Positions 24,817-33,586 of a stretch of 64,000 bases of DNA are shown here, one piece after another. The notes under the pieces were generated by a model. It was given only the letters and a program-made list of their open reading frames with translations. It searched no databases and was not told the DNA's origin. The DNA lies in the NCBI GenBank assembly GCA_964567435.1, contig CAZMMQ010000014.1, forward strand, positions 3,262 through 67,261. Reading direction: 5' to 3'. Origin of the DNA: RFSX01 sp964567435 (GTDB lineage: Bacteria; Bacteroidota; Bacteroidia; Chitinophagales; Saprospiraceae). Position 1 is the stretch's first letter. Every line of letters begins with the position of its first letter. Position numbers and translations under genes: made by a program.

Positions 24817-25557
24817 CTATGACTTGCGTCCCTTCTTTTTTCCGTTAGTGAAGTGTTTAAGCATGATGATCTCCTTTTTCTTCAATGGACGACTCCATCC
24901 TCTTGGGAGATCTTTCTTGGTAAGGCCTGCAAAATATACTCTATCCAATGCCACCACACTATAATTCAAATGCTCAAATATCCGTCTGATTATCCTGTTT
25001 TTCCCACTATGCAACTGTATGCCAATATGGGTAGGCGGCATTTCCTGAATATAAGTAATGACATCTACTACAGCTTTGCCGTCTTCTAAGATCAGTCCTT
25101 TTTCTATTTTCAATAAGTCCTGTTCTTCTAAAGGGCGATCAAGGATGGCTTGATAGATTTTTTTGACATTACTCGATGGATGAGAAAGTTTGTAAGTGAG
25201 GTCTCCGTCATTTGTCATAAGTAACAAACCCGTTGTATTCCTGTCTAAGCGTCCTATGGGAAAGAGCTTTGTGTTGGTTTTTTTACTTACGAGATCCCAC
25301 ACGGTTTTTCGACCTCTGTCATCGTCCATTGTAGTGATGACATTTTTGGGTTTATTGAGTAGTAGGTAGATTTTCTTTGTGACAACCTTGACGGGTTTTC
25401 CATTATATTCTACAATATCATCTTCTCCTATCTCTATGGCAGGATTGATTTCTACAACGCCATTTACTTTTACCTGACCGGCTTTGACCAGCTCTCCTGC
25501 TTTACGTCTTGAGCAAATTCCAGCATGAGCAACGTATTTATTGAGCCGCATTTTCAT
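24817..25557 (-). CDS. rRNA pseudouridine synthase, RsuA/RluB/E/F family
   Basis: 246 residues from the ATG at 25557 (MKMRLNKYVAHAGICSRRKA). The open frame extends upstream to 25788, but that part overlaps the dnaB coding end and has no family character. An S4 RNA-binding domain (about 1-60, GELVKAGQVKVNGVVEINPA) is followed by the synthase domain with the catalytic Asp in LFPIGRLDRNTTGLLLMTND, GDLTYKLSHPS, and LHSGKNRIIRRIFEHL. It makes pseudouridine in 16S or 23S rRNA; RluB-like specificity for the 23S peptidyl-transferase region is likely but not certain. The tail is basic (KKGRKS). Confidence 0.92.
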   Translation of the reverse strand: MKMRLNKYVAHAGICSRRKAGELVKAGQVKVNGVVEINPAIEIGEDDIVEYNGKPVKVVTKKIYLLLNKPKNVITTMDDDRGRKTVWDLVSKKTNTKLFPIGRLDRNTTGLLLMTNDGDLTYKLSHPSSNVKKIYQAILDRPLEEQDLLKIEKGLILEDGKAVVDVITYIQEMPPTHIGIQLHSGKNRIIRRIFEHLNYSVVALDRVYFAGLTKKDLPRGWSRPLKKKEIIMLKHFTNGKKKGRKS

Positions 25558-25612
25558 GGAGGCAAATTTACTTGAATTAATATAGATGAGTTGAGGAAGT
25601 GTATTAAGAGAT

Positions 25613-27109
25613 CTATTCGAATATATCTTCGTCGCTATCAAGATTGATAGCTGATGGTCTTGTGATAAATGCCCCACCTGTTGTATCTCTGAATATATCA
25701 CTCCCCATTCCAGGCATATTTCGGAAGTCTGTATGCTGATAATCCACAAACTTGACATTCTCTTTGATAAATTCCAGAGTGACGACACCTAGGCTACCAT
25801 TTCTGTGCTTGGATATGATCACTTCAGCCGTGTTGGCAGGGGTGTCCATATTATCTGCTAACTCATAATAATCTGGTCGATAGATGAAGGTGACAATATC
25901 GGCATCCTGCTCTATTGCTCCTGATTCCCTCAAATCTGAAAGTTGAGGCTTCTTATCTCCACCTCTGGTCTCCACAGCCCGACTTAGTTGAGACAAGGCG
26001 ATGACTGGAAGATCTAATTCTTTGGCCATGCCTTTTAGTGCTCTTGAAATACTTGATATTTCCTGCTCCCTGTTACCACGTTTGTTATTATCTCCAGCGC
26101 TCATTAGTTGAAGGTAATCTATGACAACCAATCCAATACCATGATTTTGCTTGAGACGTCTGCACTTTGCTCGGAGTTCGAAAATATTGATTGCTGGGGT
26201 ATCGTCAATGAAGATTGGCATTTCTGAGAGATGCTCTACCGAATTCGCCAGTATGGGCCATTGGTCTGTTTTGAGGCTACCCTCTCTCAGTGTGGTGGCA
26301 GGAATCATAGAGTCCATAGATATAAGACGCTGTACCAACTGCTCATTGGCCATCTCCAGTGAGAAGATGCCAACACCTGTACCTGCTTCTGCGGCATTGG
26401 CAGCCAAAGAGAGTGTAAATGCAGTCTTACCCATACCAGGTCTGGCGGCGATTATTATGAGGTCTGATCGCTGCCACCCATTTGTAATCTTATCCAGTTC
26501 TTTAAATCCAGTTGTGACACCGGTGAGTCCATCTTCTCGTTGACTCAATTTTTCTATATTTTTCTGTACCTCAGCAGCGACAGAACTAATTTTTTGAAAT
26601 CCGGTATTGAGATTTTTGTCAGTAATATCAAATAGCTTCTGCTCTGCATCATCCAACATTTCTAGGACATCTTTCTGATCAGCAAAGGCATCACTAATCG
26701 TCAATGTGGAAATGTGTATGAGCTGACGCTGTATATATTTTTGGAGGACAATATGTGCATGGTATTCTATATTGGCAGCAGAACCAACCTTATTTGTTAG
26801 CCCCATAAGGTAGTTGACACCACCAATACCATCAAGCTTACCTCTTTTCTTCAGCTCTTCATGGACAGTAAGTATATCTATGGGTTTTGAATTGGCAAAG
26901 AGGTCCATCATTACCTGATATATGTCCTGATGGGCTTGGAGATAGAACGTATCTGGTCTGAGTTTTTCTACGATGATAGAAAATGCCTCCTTATCTAACA
27001 TTGAGGCACCCAAAACAACTTCTTCCAGATCTAAAGCTTGTGGCATTACTCTGCCATACATCAAGGAACTCAGGTTTTCTCCACTCTCTTTTCCACTCTT
27101 TTTTGCCAT
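25613..27109 (-). CDS. dnaB: Replicative DNA helicase DnaB
   Basis: 498 residues from the ATG at 27109 (MAKKSGKESG); a TTG four codons earlier is an alternative. N-terminal primase-interacting domain at about 25-130 (PQALDLEEVVLGASMLDKEA) and RecA-like motor domain from about 190. Walker A is in IIAARPGMGKTAFTLSLAAN and Walker B in GLVVIDYLQLMS; VIALSQLSRAVETR and QDADIVTFIYRPDYY fit motifs 3 and 4. It is a hexameric 5'-3' helicase of the replication fork that recruits DnaG. No intein is present. The following pseudouridine synthase gene lies 55 bases downstream. Confidence 0.96.
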   Translation of the reverse strand: MAKKSGKESGENLSSLMYGRVMPQALDLEEVVLGASMLDKEAFSIIVEKLRPDTFYLQAHQDIYQVMMDLFANSKPIDILTVHEELKKRGKLDGIGGVNYLMGLTNKVGSAANIEYHAHIVLQKYIQRQLIHISTLTISDAFADQKDVLEMLDDAEQKLFDITDKNLNTGFQKISSVAAEVQKNIEKLSQREDGLTGVTTGFKELDKITNGWQRSDLIIIAARPGMGKTAFTLSLAANAAEAGTGVGIFSLEMANEQLVQRLISMDSMIPATTLREGSLKTDQWPILANSVEHLSEMPIFIDDTPAINIFELRAKCRRLKQNHGIGLVVIDYLQLMSAGDNNKRGNREQEISSISRALKGMAKELDLPVIALSQLSRAVETRGGDKKPQLSDLRESGAIEQDADIVTFIYRPDYYELADNMDTPANTAEVIISKHRNGSLGVVTLEFIKENVKFVDYQHTDFRNMPGMGSDIFRDTTGGAFITRPSAINLDSDEDIFE

Positions 27110-27377
27110 GTTCCTAACCAAGAATTAAGTTGAATTTAATAAATCACTAAGACTATAACTCATTACAAAATTTTATAATGTAATAGTCGAGGATTGCAAA
27201 GCTAGTTAAAATAAGACGATGCCCAACAAGGGATTTTTGGTCAGCCGAGAGGGTCATGTTAGGAGTGTTAGAAAGATTGTGAACTACAGAGCCCACACTG
27301 TTGAATCTTGGTGGATAAATTATTGAAAGCCTTTTCTACCTGTTATCAAAGTGTTGATAATCAATAGGAAGAATAAT
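27110..27377. other. Intergenic region upstream of dnaB
   Basis: No gene is supported here. It should hold the dnaB promoter. A perfect 7-bp inverted repeat (TTATCAA at 27343-27349, TTGATAA at 27354-27360) with a four-base loop was seen; its role is unknown. Confidence 0.4.
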
Positions 27378-27407
27378 AAAAAAGCCAGACCTTAGATGGT
27401 CTGGCTT
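27378..27407 (-). terminator. Terminator of the coiled-coil secreted protein gene
   Basis: A perfect 10-bp stem (27382-27391 with 27398-27407; six-base loop) with the A-run at 27378-27383, which reads as U on the minus strand, 36 bases after the stop at 27443. Confidence 0.9.
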
Positions 27408-27442
27408 CTGTGGATAATTATCTTTAATAAAACAGAATGCGG

Positions 27443-28102
27443 CTAGTTATTGCCGACATTATTCAGTTCAGTTGTTACATCTTCCACAACTCTTTTCTGT
27501 TTTTCTATCTCTATTTTTTTATCCTCTTGTTCTTGTAAGTTCTTCTCTATACCTTTCTCTGCTTCCGCAATTTTTTGCTTGTACTTTTCTATATCTTCGT
27601 GTAAGTCTTTGTTTTTCTTCTCGAGTTTCCCCAATTCCTTATTTCTGTCTTTTAGAACATTCTCTTGATCATTAAGGTGATTAGAAATAACTTTCCTTGT
27701 GACATTGTTTTGCACATGATTTAATCCTTCTCTAAGTCTCTGAGCTAATTCAGGCTCATTGTCAGAGCTAATAAACTTTGTGCCATCATCGAAGAAAACA
27801 TAACTTCTTGTCATGCCTTTGCCTTCTTCAATTTTGAAATAGATATTTGTAGGTCCAGATATGCCAGGCACCTCGCATTGAAGGCAGTTCCATTCATTGG
27901 CCTTTTTATTACGTTTCACTTTGCCGTAATCATTAATGGCGTCTTCTAGAATTTTATTCACCATCTTCTTATCAGCCCCCTCATGCTCAATTACAAACGC
28001 ATTTTGAGAACCTAAACTTAGTGGTGTAGATGCTTCTGAAATTTGTGCAGAAGCAAATATGCTAAAGGTTAAAAAGGTAAAAAGTGTAAGTACTTGTTTC
28101 AT
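27443..28102 (-). CDS. Secreted protein with C-terminal coiled coil
   Basis: 219 residues from the ATG at 28102, chosen because MKQVLTLFTFLTFSIFASAQ is a signal peptide; 19 further upstream residues are open but not signal-like. Residues about 20-130 form a compact domain (VIEHEGADKKMVNKILEDAI, WNCLQCEVPGISGPTNIYFK, SYVFFDDGTKFIS) found in several Bacteroidota periplasmic proteins, function unknown to me. Residues about 140-215 are a long charged coiled coil (LGKLEKKNKDLHEDIEKYKQ). Single gene with its own terminator; probably periplasmic. Confidence 0.75.
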   Translation of the reverse strand: MKQVLTLFTFLTFSIFASAQISEASTPLSLGSQNAFVIEHEGADKKMVNKILEDAINDYGKVKRNKKANEWNCLQCEVPGISGPTNIYFKIEEGKGMTRSYVFFDDGTKFISSDNEPELAQRLREGLNHVQNNVTRKVISNHLNDQENVLKDRNKELGKLEKKNKDLHEDIEKYKQKIAEAEKGIEKNLQEQEDKKIEIEKQKRVVEDVTTELNNVGNN

Positions 28103-28222
28103 TGTTTTGTGATTTGATAATACAATTACTGAGTCAAATAGGAATTGGATCATTTGCAATTTAATATATTTAAAAATAGGTAAATATTAAGGGACTGTTA
28201 ATCGCACACTACATTAATAAAA

Positions 28223-28246
28223 GAAGGGCTCCCTAAAGAGCCCTTT
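28223..28246 (-). terminator. Hairpin after the Arg/Tyr-rich protein gene
   Basis: AAGGGCTC (28224-28231) pairs with GAGCCCTT (28238-28245), extended by one G-U pair. The A-rich side (28218-28222) gives only a short U stretch on the minus strand, so the terminator is likely but weak. It lies 26 bases after the stop at 28272. Confidence 0.65.
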
Positions 28247-28271
28247 CTACTTTCATCCTTATCATACCTCT

Positions 28272-28652
28272 CTAGTATCTGCAGCCTCTGTATACTCTCG
28301 AGCTGACTCTTCTTGAAGGTCTATAGGTATAGTTTCTATTACTTCTTCTATAAGTGCTTCTGCCTATATATGGGCTATAGATTTGGGAGATTTTATACTC
28401 AAGATCTCTGATGTATCTGGCTTCCCGTCTACTGATGTACCCATCTCTCAATGCACTGTAACGGTAGTCACTTAATTGATATCTGTATCTGTCTGCTCTT
28501 CTGCGTTCAGATCGGGTGAGTCGTGAATAATAATCGCCATAATCACTCCTTTCAATAACATAGTCAGTATCATCATAATCTGCTACGTAAGTCTGACTGC
28601 TGAGGTACGTGGATGTTCCTAGGAACATCATTAGAATTAGTATCCGTGTCAT
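28272..28652 (-). CDS. Small secreted Arg/Tyr-rich protein
   Basis: 126 residues from the ATG at 28652, where MTRILILMMFLGTSTYLSSQ forms a signal peptide; the frame is open upstream to 28694. The mature part is very rich in Arg, Tyr, Ser and Asp (YYSRLTRSERRRADRYRYQL, SRREARYIRDLEYKISQIYS) and ends RRVSSRVYRGCRY. No known domain; similar basic, tyrosine-rich small secreted proteins are frequent in Bacteroidota. A role in binding nucleic acid or acidic polymer outside the membrane is possible on charge alone. Confidence 0.7.
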   Translation of the reverse strand: MTRILILMMFLGTSTYLSSQTYVADYDDTDYVIERSDYGDYYSRLTRSERRRADRYRYQLSDYRYSALRDGYISRREARYIRDLEYKISQIYSPYIGRSTYRRSNRNYTYRPSRRVSSRVYRGCRY

Positions 28653-28920
28653 AATTGTCGTTTTAAAGGTTCCTGGCCTAAACCAGCTGTCCAATATGGA
28701 CGGGTTATACTATAACCATCAACTGCAATATGATCTGATTTTATCCCATAACTGTCTGATTAACATCAGATTAACCGATATTTTAATATTAACATTTAGA
28801 ATGTTAAGGATAGACTTAAATGTTAAAATTTAATTGATTTTGAATCTTATCAAGAAGGTGTTAGTATCTCCTCTTACTTGAATGCATGTATGCTGCACGA
28901 AGGCAGCTATATTTAAGCCA

Positions 28921-31900
28921 ATGACTGATACTGCAACAAGAGATAAATACCTTAAAGCCTTTAATGGGGCTTATCAAACACTGAATACTAACCAGAGAGC
29001 TGCCGTAGATGCAGTGGATGGTGCTGTATTGGTCAATGCCGGACCTGGAACAGGCAAAACACAAATATTAGCGACCAGAATTGGTAATATTCTCAGAACA
29101 CAAGATGTCGCCCCTTATAATATACTTTGTTTGACTTATACAGAGGCGGCAACCATCGCTATGCGAAAGCGACTAACACAGTTTATAGGACCAACCGCAC
29201 ATCAGATTCATATCCATACATTCCATGGTTTCTGTAATCAAGTGATACAAGATAACCTGGACATTTTTGGCAAGTACAAGCAGTTGGAACCGATTACCGA
29301 TTTGGAAATTGTCGATGTGCTTAGAGCCTTGTTAGATAATCTACCAGAGGGCAATCCACTTAAGCGCCACAAACATGACAGATATTATGAAGTTGATAGA
29401 TTGAAGAATTTGTATCAAATGATTAAGCGGGAGAATCTCCAACCCGATGCTATGTTAAAAGACATACAAGGATACTTCGATGGTCTTTCTGAGAATCCAA
29501 ACTACATTTATAAGAGGAAAACGACTGATAAGAAAACAGGTAAGGTATATAGTAAAGGGGATGTCAAAGAGAAAGATGTTGCTAAAGAAATAGCCAAATA
29601 CAGGGAGTTAATTGCTGCCATAGAGCAGTTTGAGTACTTTAAAGAATTGATGAGTAAGGCCGAACGCTATGACTATGCAGACATGATTCTATGGGTAATC
29701 AAGCATTTTCAAGAAGACGAAAATCTCTTACTGAAGTATCAAGAACGCTATCAGTATTTTCTGATAGATGAATATCAAGACACCAATGGATCACAGAATG
29801 AGATCTTGCAACTTCTGATTTCTTATTGGGATAATCCAAATGTATTTGTCGTAGGTGATGATGACCAAGCCATCTTTAAATTTCAGGGTGCCAATTTGGG
29901 CAATATTCTCGATTTTGAAAAAGCACATCAGCCTCAAACTATTATACTGGAGGAAAACTACAGATCTAACCAACATATTCTTGACAGGGCAAAAGAACTC
30001 ATCAGTTCTAATCAGGAAAGAATGGTAGTTCAGATAGAGGGATTATCTAAGAACCTGATTGCCTCGGGAAAGGACAAGTCCGACAACACCTTGCCTCAGA
30101 TTAGAGAGTACGACAAGATCTCCCATGAGATAGCTGATTTAGTGAAAACTATAAAGGCGCAGTATGAGGCTGACCCTGCCTCACTCAAGGAGACTGCTAT
30201 AATCTACAGAAAACATCGTCAGGTAGAAGAGATTGTTTCCGTCATGGAAAAACTGAATATCCCTCTCAATATAAAGAAGAGAGTAGATGTATTGAAACTA
30301 CCACTTACAAAGAATCTGATATCTATTCTAAGTTATCTCCAAGAAGAAATGCATCTCTATGGGTATGGACAGCATCGACTTTTTGAAATCCTGCACTATA
30401 AGCACTTTGGTAATGACCCCTTAGATATAGGGAAACTGGCATTGTATTGTCAAAAGAAAATCCAATCTAAGGAAAACTCAAAAGTTGAAAAATCAGAAGG
30501 TACCTATCCTAAATGGCGCGAAGTGATTGCTGATCCAACAACGCTTACACAACTAGGATTAAATAATGAGGAATCTATTCTGAGAACGTCTGCCTTTTTA
30601 GAAAGACTATTGACGGAAGTACCTTCAGTAACTATTCAGACACTTTTTGAGATTATACTTAATGATAGTGGGTTGCTCTCACAAATTATGAAGGCCCCAG
30701 ACAAGGCATGGCAGTTGCAAATCGTCACTACTTTTTTCAACCTTATCAAAAAGGAATCAGCAAAGAATCCAGATATGGATATCAAGCAGCTGATCATGAT
30801 GATTAAGAAAATGGAAGAGTCCAATATTGCCCTTCCTATCAATAAGACGATTACTTCTGAAAATGGACTTAACTTTCTCACAGCCCATTCAGCCAAAGGG
30901 CTTGAGTTTCAGAAGGTCTATATGATTGGCTGTATTCAAAATATCTGGGATAACGTACGCAACTTTAGAAATAAGCAGTATTCCGTCCCTCCGATTATCA
31001 ATGCAGATAGTGAAAACAACATAGAGGATGAGCGCCGATTATTTTTTGTTGCTATGACGAGAGCTAAGACGGATTTGATTCTTACGTATTCTAATGCTGA
31101 TATAGAAGGCAAAGAATTAGCTACCAGCCAATTTATAGATGAAATAAAACGAACGGATAGTGTCGAGCATCTAAAGATAGAGGTAGAAGAAGAAGATGTA
31201 TTTGATTTTTATCTTAAACTAGTTCAGAGACAAGTCAAGCAAATTCCACTTATAGAAAAAGATCTTATAGACAACTGGCTGGACGGGTATAAATTATCCG
31301 TTACACATCTCAATAAGTATCTGCGATGTCCATTGAGATTCTATTTCGAATCTATTCTCAAAGTGCCAAGTGCTAGAAATGCCTTTACGGGATTTGGTAC
31401 AGCGATGCATCATGCACTCAACAAGTTCTTTGAGACAATCAAAGAATCTGACAAGCAAAAAATCGATAGGCTTTTATTCTTCTTTGAAGAAAGCATGCTC
31501 CGTCACAAGTCACACTTCACGACGGAGGAATATGACAACTTTGTTATCCATGGTAAGCAAGCCCTCACCACCCTGCATTCTGCCCAGCTTAATGAATGGT
31601 TACAGGTGCCTAATTACAAACTAGAAGCAGAATTATCTAATGCAGTGTATAAAGGCATTCCCCTTACAGGATTTATAGATAAGGTAGAAATATATAAAGA
31701 CCATGTCCATGTCGTAGACTATAAGACCGGCAAGTATAAGTCAGAAAAACTCCGACATCCTAAGGGAGAAGACGAGTCTGGTGGAGATTATTGGCGTCAA
31801 CTAGTCTTCTATAAAATGTTGATTGATAGTGATAAAAAATATGGCTGGTCTATGTCTACAGGTAAAATAGCATTCATAGAACCTGACAGAAAGACCCAAG

Positions 31901-32232
31901 ATTTCAAGACCAAAGAACTAGTCGTAACACCAGAAGATATGAGGACTGTCGGAGAACAGATTGAAGACACGATGGATAGGATAAGGGCATATGACTTCAA
32001 TAAGACTTGTGACGATAAAGATTGTAGATGGTGCAATTTTGCAGAGAATAATTATCAGTTTAAGTCAACGGCGGCTGTGGAAAAACAAATGCCATCCTAT
32101 ATTAAAAAAGAGATCCTTCCATCAGAAAATAAAGTCTTTGATATAAAACATGAAAGAGAAGACAAACACAAACCTGCTATTATGAAGGTGACACCTACTG
32201 ATAGTGATGAGCAACTTGATCTATTTAGTTAG
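28921..32232 (+). CDS. UvrD/PcrA-type helicase fused to PD-(D/E)XK nuclease
   Basis: 1103 residues from ATG 28921 (MTDTATRDKYLKAF); the frame is open from 28882 but those codons are not family-like. SF1A helicase: Q-motif LNTNQRAAVDAVDG, Walker A VNAGPGTGKTQI, motif Ia LTYTEAATIAMRKR, motif II IDEYQDTNGSQ, motif III VVGDDDQAIFKFQGA, motif V LTAHSAKGLEFQKVYMIG, motif VI RRLFFVAMTRAK. The C-terminal RecB-like nuclease carries GFIDKV and VVDYKTGKY. Cysteines in RCPLRFYFES and CDDKDCRWC match the 4Fe-4S staple of AddB/AdnA-type nucleases. It is probably a recombination/repair end-processing enzyme of the AddAB/AdnAB class acting alone or with an unlinked partner. Its stop overlaps the convergent birA stop by four bases. 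Confidence 0.93.
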   Translation: MTDTATRDKYLKAFNGAYQTLNTNQRAAVDAVDGAVLVNAGPGTGKTQILATRIGNILRTQDVAPYNILCLTYTEAATIAMRKRLTQFIGPTAHQIHIHTFHGFCNQVIQDNLDIFGKYKQLEPITDLEIVDVLRALLDNLPEGNPLKRHKHDRYYEVDRLKNLYQMIKRENLQPDAMLKDIQGYFDGLSENPNYIYKRKTTDKKTGKVYSKGDVKEKDVAKEIAKYRELIAAIEQFEYFKELMSKAERYDYADMILWVIKHFQEDENLLLKYQERYQYFLIDEYQDTNGSQNEILQLLISYWDNPNVFVVGDDDQAIFKFQGANLGNILDFEKAHQPQTIILEENYRSNQHILDRAKELISSNQERMVVQIEGLSKNLIASGKDKSDNTLPQIREYDKISHEIADLVKTIKAQYEADPASLKETAIIYRKHRQVEEIVSVMEKLNIPLNIKKRVDVLKLPLTKNLISILSYLQEEMHLYGYGQHRLFEILHYKHFGNDPLDIGKLALYCQKKIQSKENSKVEKSEGTYPKWREVIADPTTLTQLGLNNEESILRTSAFLERLLTEVPSVTIQTLFEIILNDSGLLSQIMKAPDKAWQLQIVTTFFNLIKKESAKNPDMDIKQLIMMIKKMEESNIALPINKTITSENGLNFLTAHSAKGLEFQKVYMIGCIQNIWDNVRNFRNKQYSVPPIINADSENNIEDERRLFFVAMTRAKTDLILTYSNADIEGKELATSQFIDEIKRTDSVEHLKIEVEEEDVFDFYLKLVQRQVKQIPLIEKDLIDNWLDGYKLSVTHLNKYLRCPLRFYFESILKVPSARNAFTGFGTAMHHALNKFFETIKESDKQKIDRLLFFFEESMLRHKSHFTTEEYDNFVIHGKQALTTLHSAQLNEWLQVPNYKLEAELSNAVYKGIPLTGFIDKVEIYKDHVHVVDYKTGKYKSEKLRHPKGEDESGGDYWRQLVFYKMLIDSDKKYGWSMSTGKIAFIEPDRKTQDFKTKELVVTPEDMRTVGEQIEDTMDRIRAYDFNKTCDDKDCRWCNFAENNYQFKSTAAVEKQMPSYIKKEILPSENKVFDIKHEREDKHKPAIMKVTPTDSDEQLDLFS

Positions 32233-32993
32233 ATGACATATGTGAGTTCTCTGAAGCCAAAGTGTTGATCATATCCATCTACTTCTAGTACAAGGTGGCC
32301 TTCCTCTAATACACCTTTTATTTTACCCTTAATCAACTGGCCATTATTCATGAATGGCGACACTGTGTCCTTGCGGTACATTAATGCAACATATTCTTCT
32401 CTGATCTCATTAGATCTGGATAGAAAATTATTAAGTCGCTCTTGGATGCACAGGGATAAGGCTTTGATAACGTCCAATAAGTCAAATTCCTTTCTACATT
32501 CTAATGATAACGAAGTTGGATTCGGTAAATTTTCAGGAAACTCATATGTATTTACATTAAGGCCTATACCAAGGATAGCCGAAGGGATAATATCTGATCT
32601 GAGCATATTCTGTATCAGTATACCAGCTATTTTTTTATCGTTGACATATATATCATTAGGCCATTTTATGTTTACAGGTTGGTCGACATAGATGGATATC
32701 AGATCATGTATAGCAAGTGAGAAAGCCATATTAAGATAGAATTGCTGCTGAACAGCAAGATGATCAAAGTGTTTGATATACGAGCAGGCAATATTCTTGT
32801 CAGTATCTCCAAACCACTTTCTGCCAATTTGGCCTCTTCCTTCTGACTGATTGTAGGTATAAATACATATATCCTCATTTGGGCCATTTATTGATAGTCT
32901 ATCTGTAGCAAAATCGTTAGTAGAGGACGTTTGTTGTAAATAGATATAGGTAAGAATAGACGGCAATTGATAGACTGTGTTTTGAGGATTCAA
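32229..32993 (-). CDS. birA: Biotin--[acetyl-CoA-carboxylase] ligase
   Basis: 254 residues, the short form without the N-terminal DNA-binding domain, so it is a ligase but not a biotin repressor. Substrate motifs: QQTSSTNDFATDRLS, QSEGRGQIGRKWFGDTDKNI (the biotinoyl-AMP loop GRGQ), NIKWPNDIYVNDKKIAGILI and GIGLNVNTYEFPENL. The C-terminal SH3-like domain is present (GVLEEGHLVLEVDG). It attaches biotin to the carboxyl-carrier protein for fatty-acid synthesis. Divergent from rsfS-ftsH, a gene order seen repeatedly in Bacteroidota. Confidence 0.94.
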   Translation of the reverse strand: MNPQNTVYQLPSILTYIYLQQTSSTNDFATDRLSINGPNEDICIYTYNQSEGRGQIGRKWFGDTDKNIACSYIKHFDHLAVQQQFYLNMAFSLAIHDLISIYVDQPVNIKWPNDIYVNDKKIAGILIQNMLRSDIIPSAILGIGLNVNTYEFPENLPNPTSLSLECRKEFDLLDVIKALSLCIQERLNNFLSRSNEIREEYVALMYRKDTVSPFMNNGQLIKGKIKGVLEEGHLVLEVDGYDQHFGFRELTYVI

Positions 32994-33116
32994 ATTGTCT
33001 TAACTTTGAAAATTGAAAAATATGGTAAAAAGCTCATATTGCGGGAGTATTGGAATGAGTTAATGATAACGATAGACACTTTAGAATACAACATAGTATA
33101 AATAACGCGTATTAAT

Positions 33117-33503
33117 TTGCAGAAAACACTGACTGATAATTTGCCTTATAATGATGTAATGACTATCGCTGACTTGATTGTAGATAGTATTCAAGATATC
33201 AAAGGGAAGAATATATTAAAGATGGACTTGAGGGATATAGATGAAGCCCCGTCAGATTTCTTCATAGTTTGCGAAGGCGAATCATCTACTCAAGTGAGTG
33301 CCATTGCTGGAAATGTGGAGAAGAGAATGAAAGAAGAGAAGGGCATAAGGGCTGCTCTGACAGAAGGGAAAACAGGTGGTAGATGGGTATTGGTAGATTA
33401 TTTCAACGTAATAGTACATATTTTTCATCCAGAAGCTAGGGCCTATTACGAAATAGAAGACCTTTGGAGGGATGCAAAAATTACAGAATATCAAGATTTA
33501 TAA
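33117..33503 (+). CDS. rsfS: Ribosomal silencing factor RsfS
   Basis: 128 residues from TTG 33117; an ATG at 33159 would give a 114-residue protein that begins at the conserved helix (MTIADLIVDSIQDIKG). The RsfS/DUF143 domain shows GKNILKMDLRDIDEAPSDFF, IVCEGESSTQVSAIAGNVEK and RWVLVDYFNVIVHIFHPEAR, YYEIEDLWRDA. It binds ribosomal protein uL14 and blocks subunit joining when nutrients are low. It precedes ftsH by 83 bases on the same strand, probably in one transcript. Confidence 0.93.
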   Translation: MQKTLTDNLPYNDVMTIADLIVDSIQDIKGKNILKMDLRDIDEAPSDFFIVCEGESSTQVSAIAGNVEKRMKEEKGIRAALTEGKTGGRWVLVDYFNVIVHIFHPEARAYYEIEDLWRDAKITEYQDL

Positions 33504-33586
33504 CTAAAACAGCAGCAAAGTAGTTGTTGAACCAAGTATTGGTTAACAGGTGTTATTGAAAAACCGTACAAAATCGAGAGAAAGAA

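Noticed and set aside
25558..25788. N-terminal extension of the pseudouridine synthase
   Set aside because: It overlaps the dnaB C-terminus and has no family similarity; the S4 domain begins right at the ATG at 25557.
27409..27417. Perfect DnaA-box sequence TGTGGATAA close to dnaB, with a one-mismatch copy near 27309
   Set aside because: Another perfect copy lies inside a coding region near 43375, so the match is at chance level. There is no box cluster, AT-rich unwinding element or dnaA gene, so no origin is claimed.
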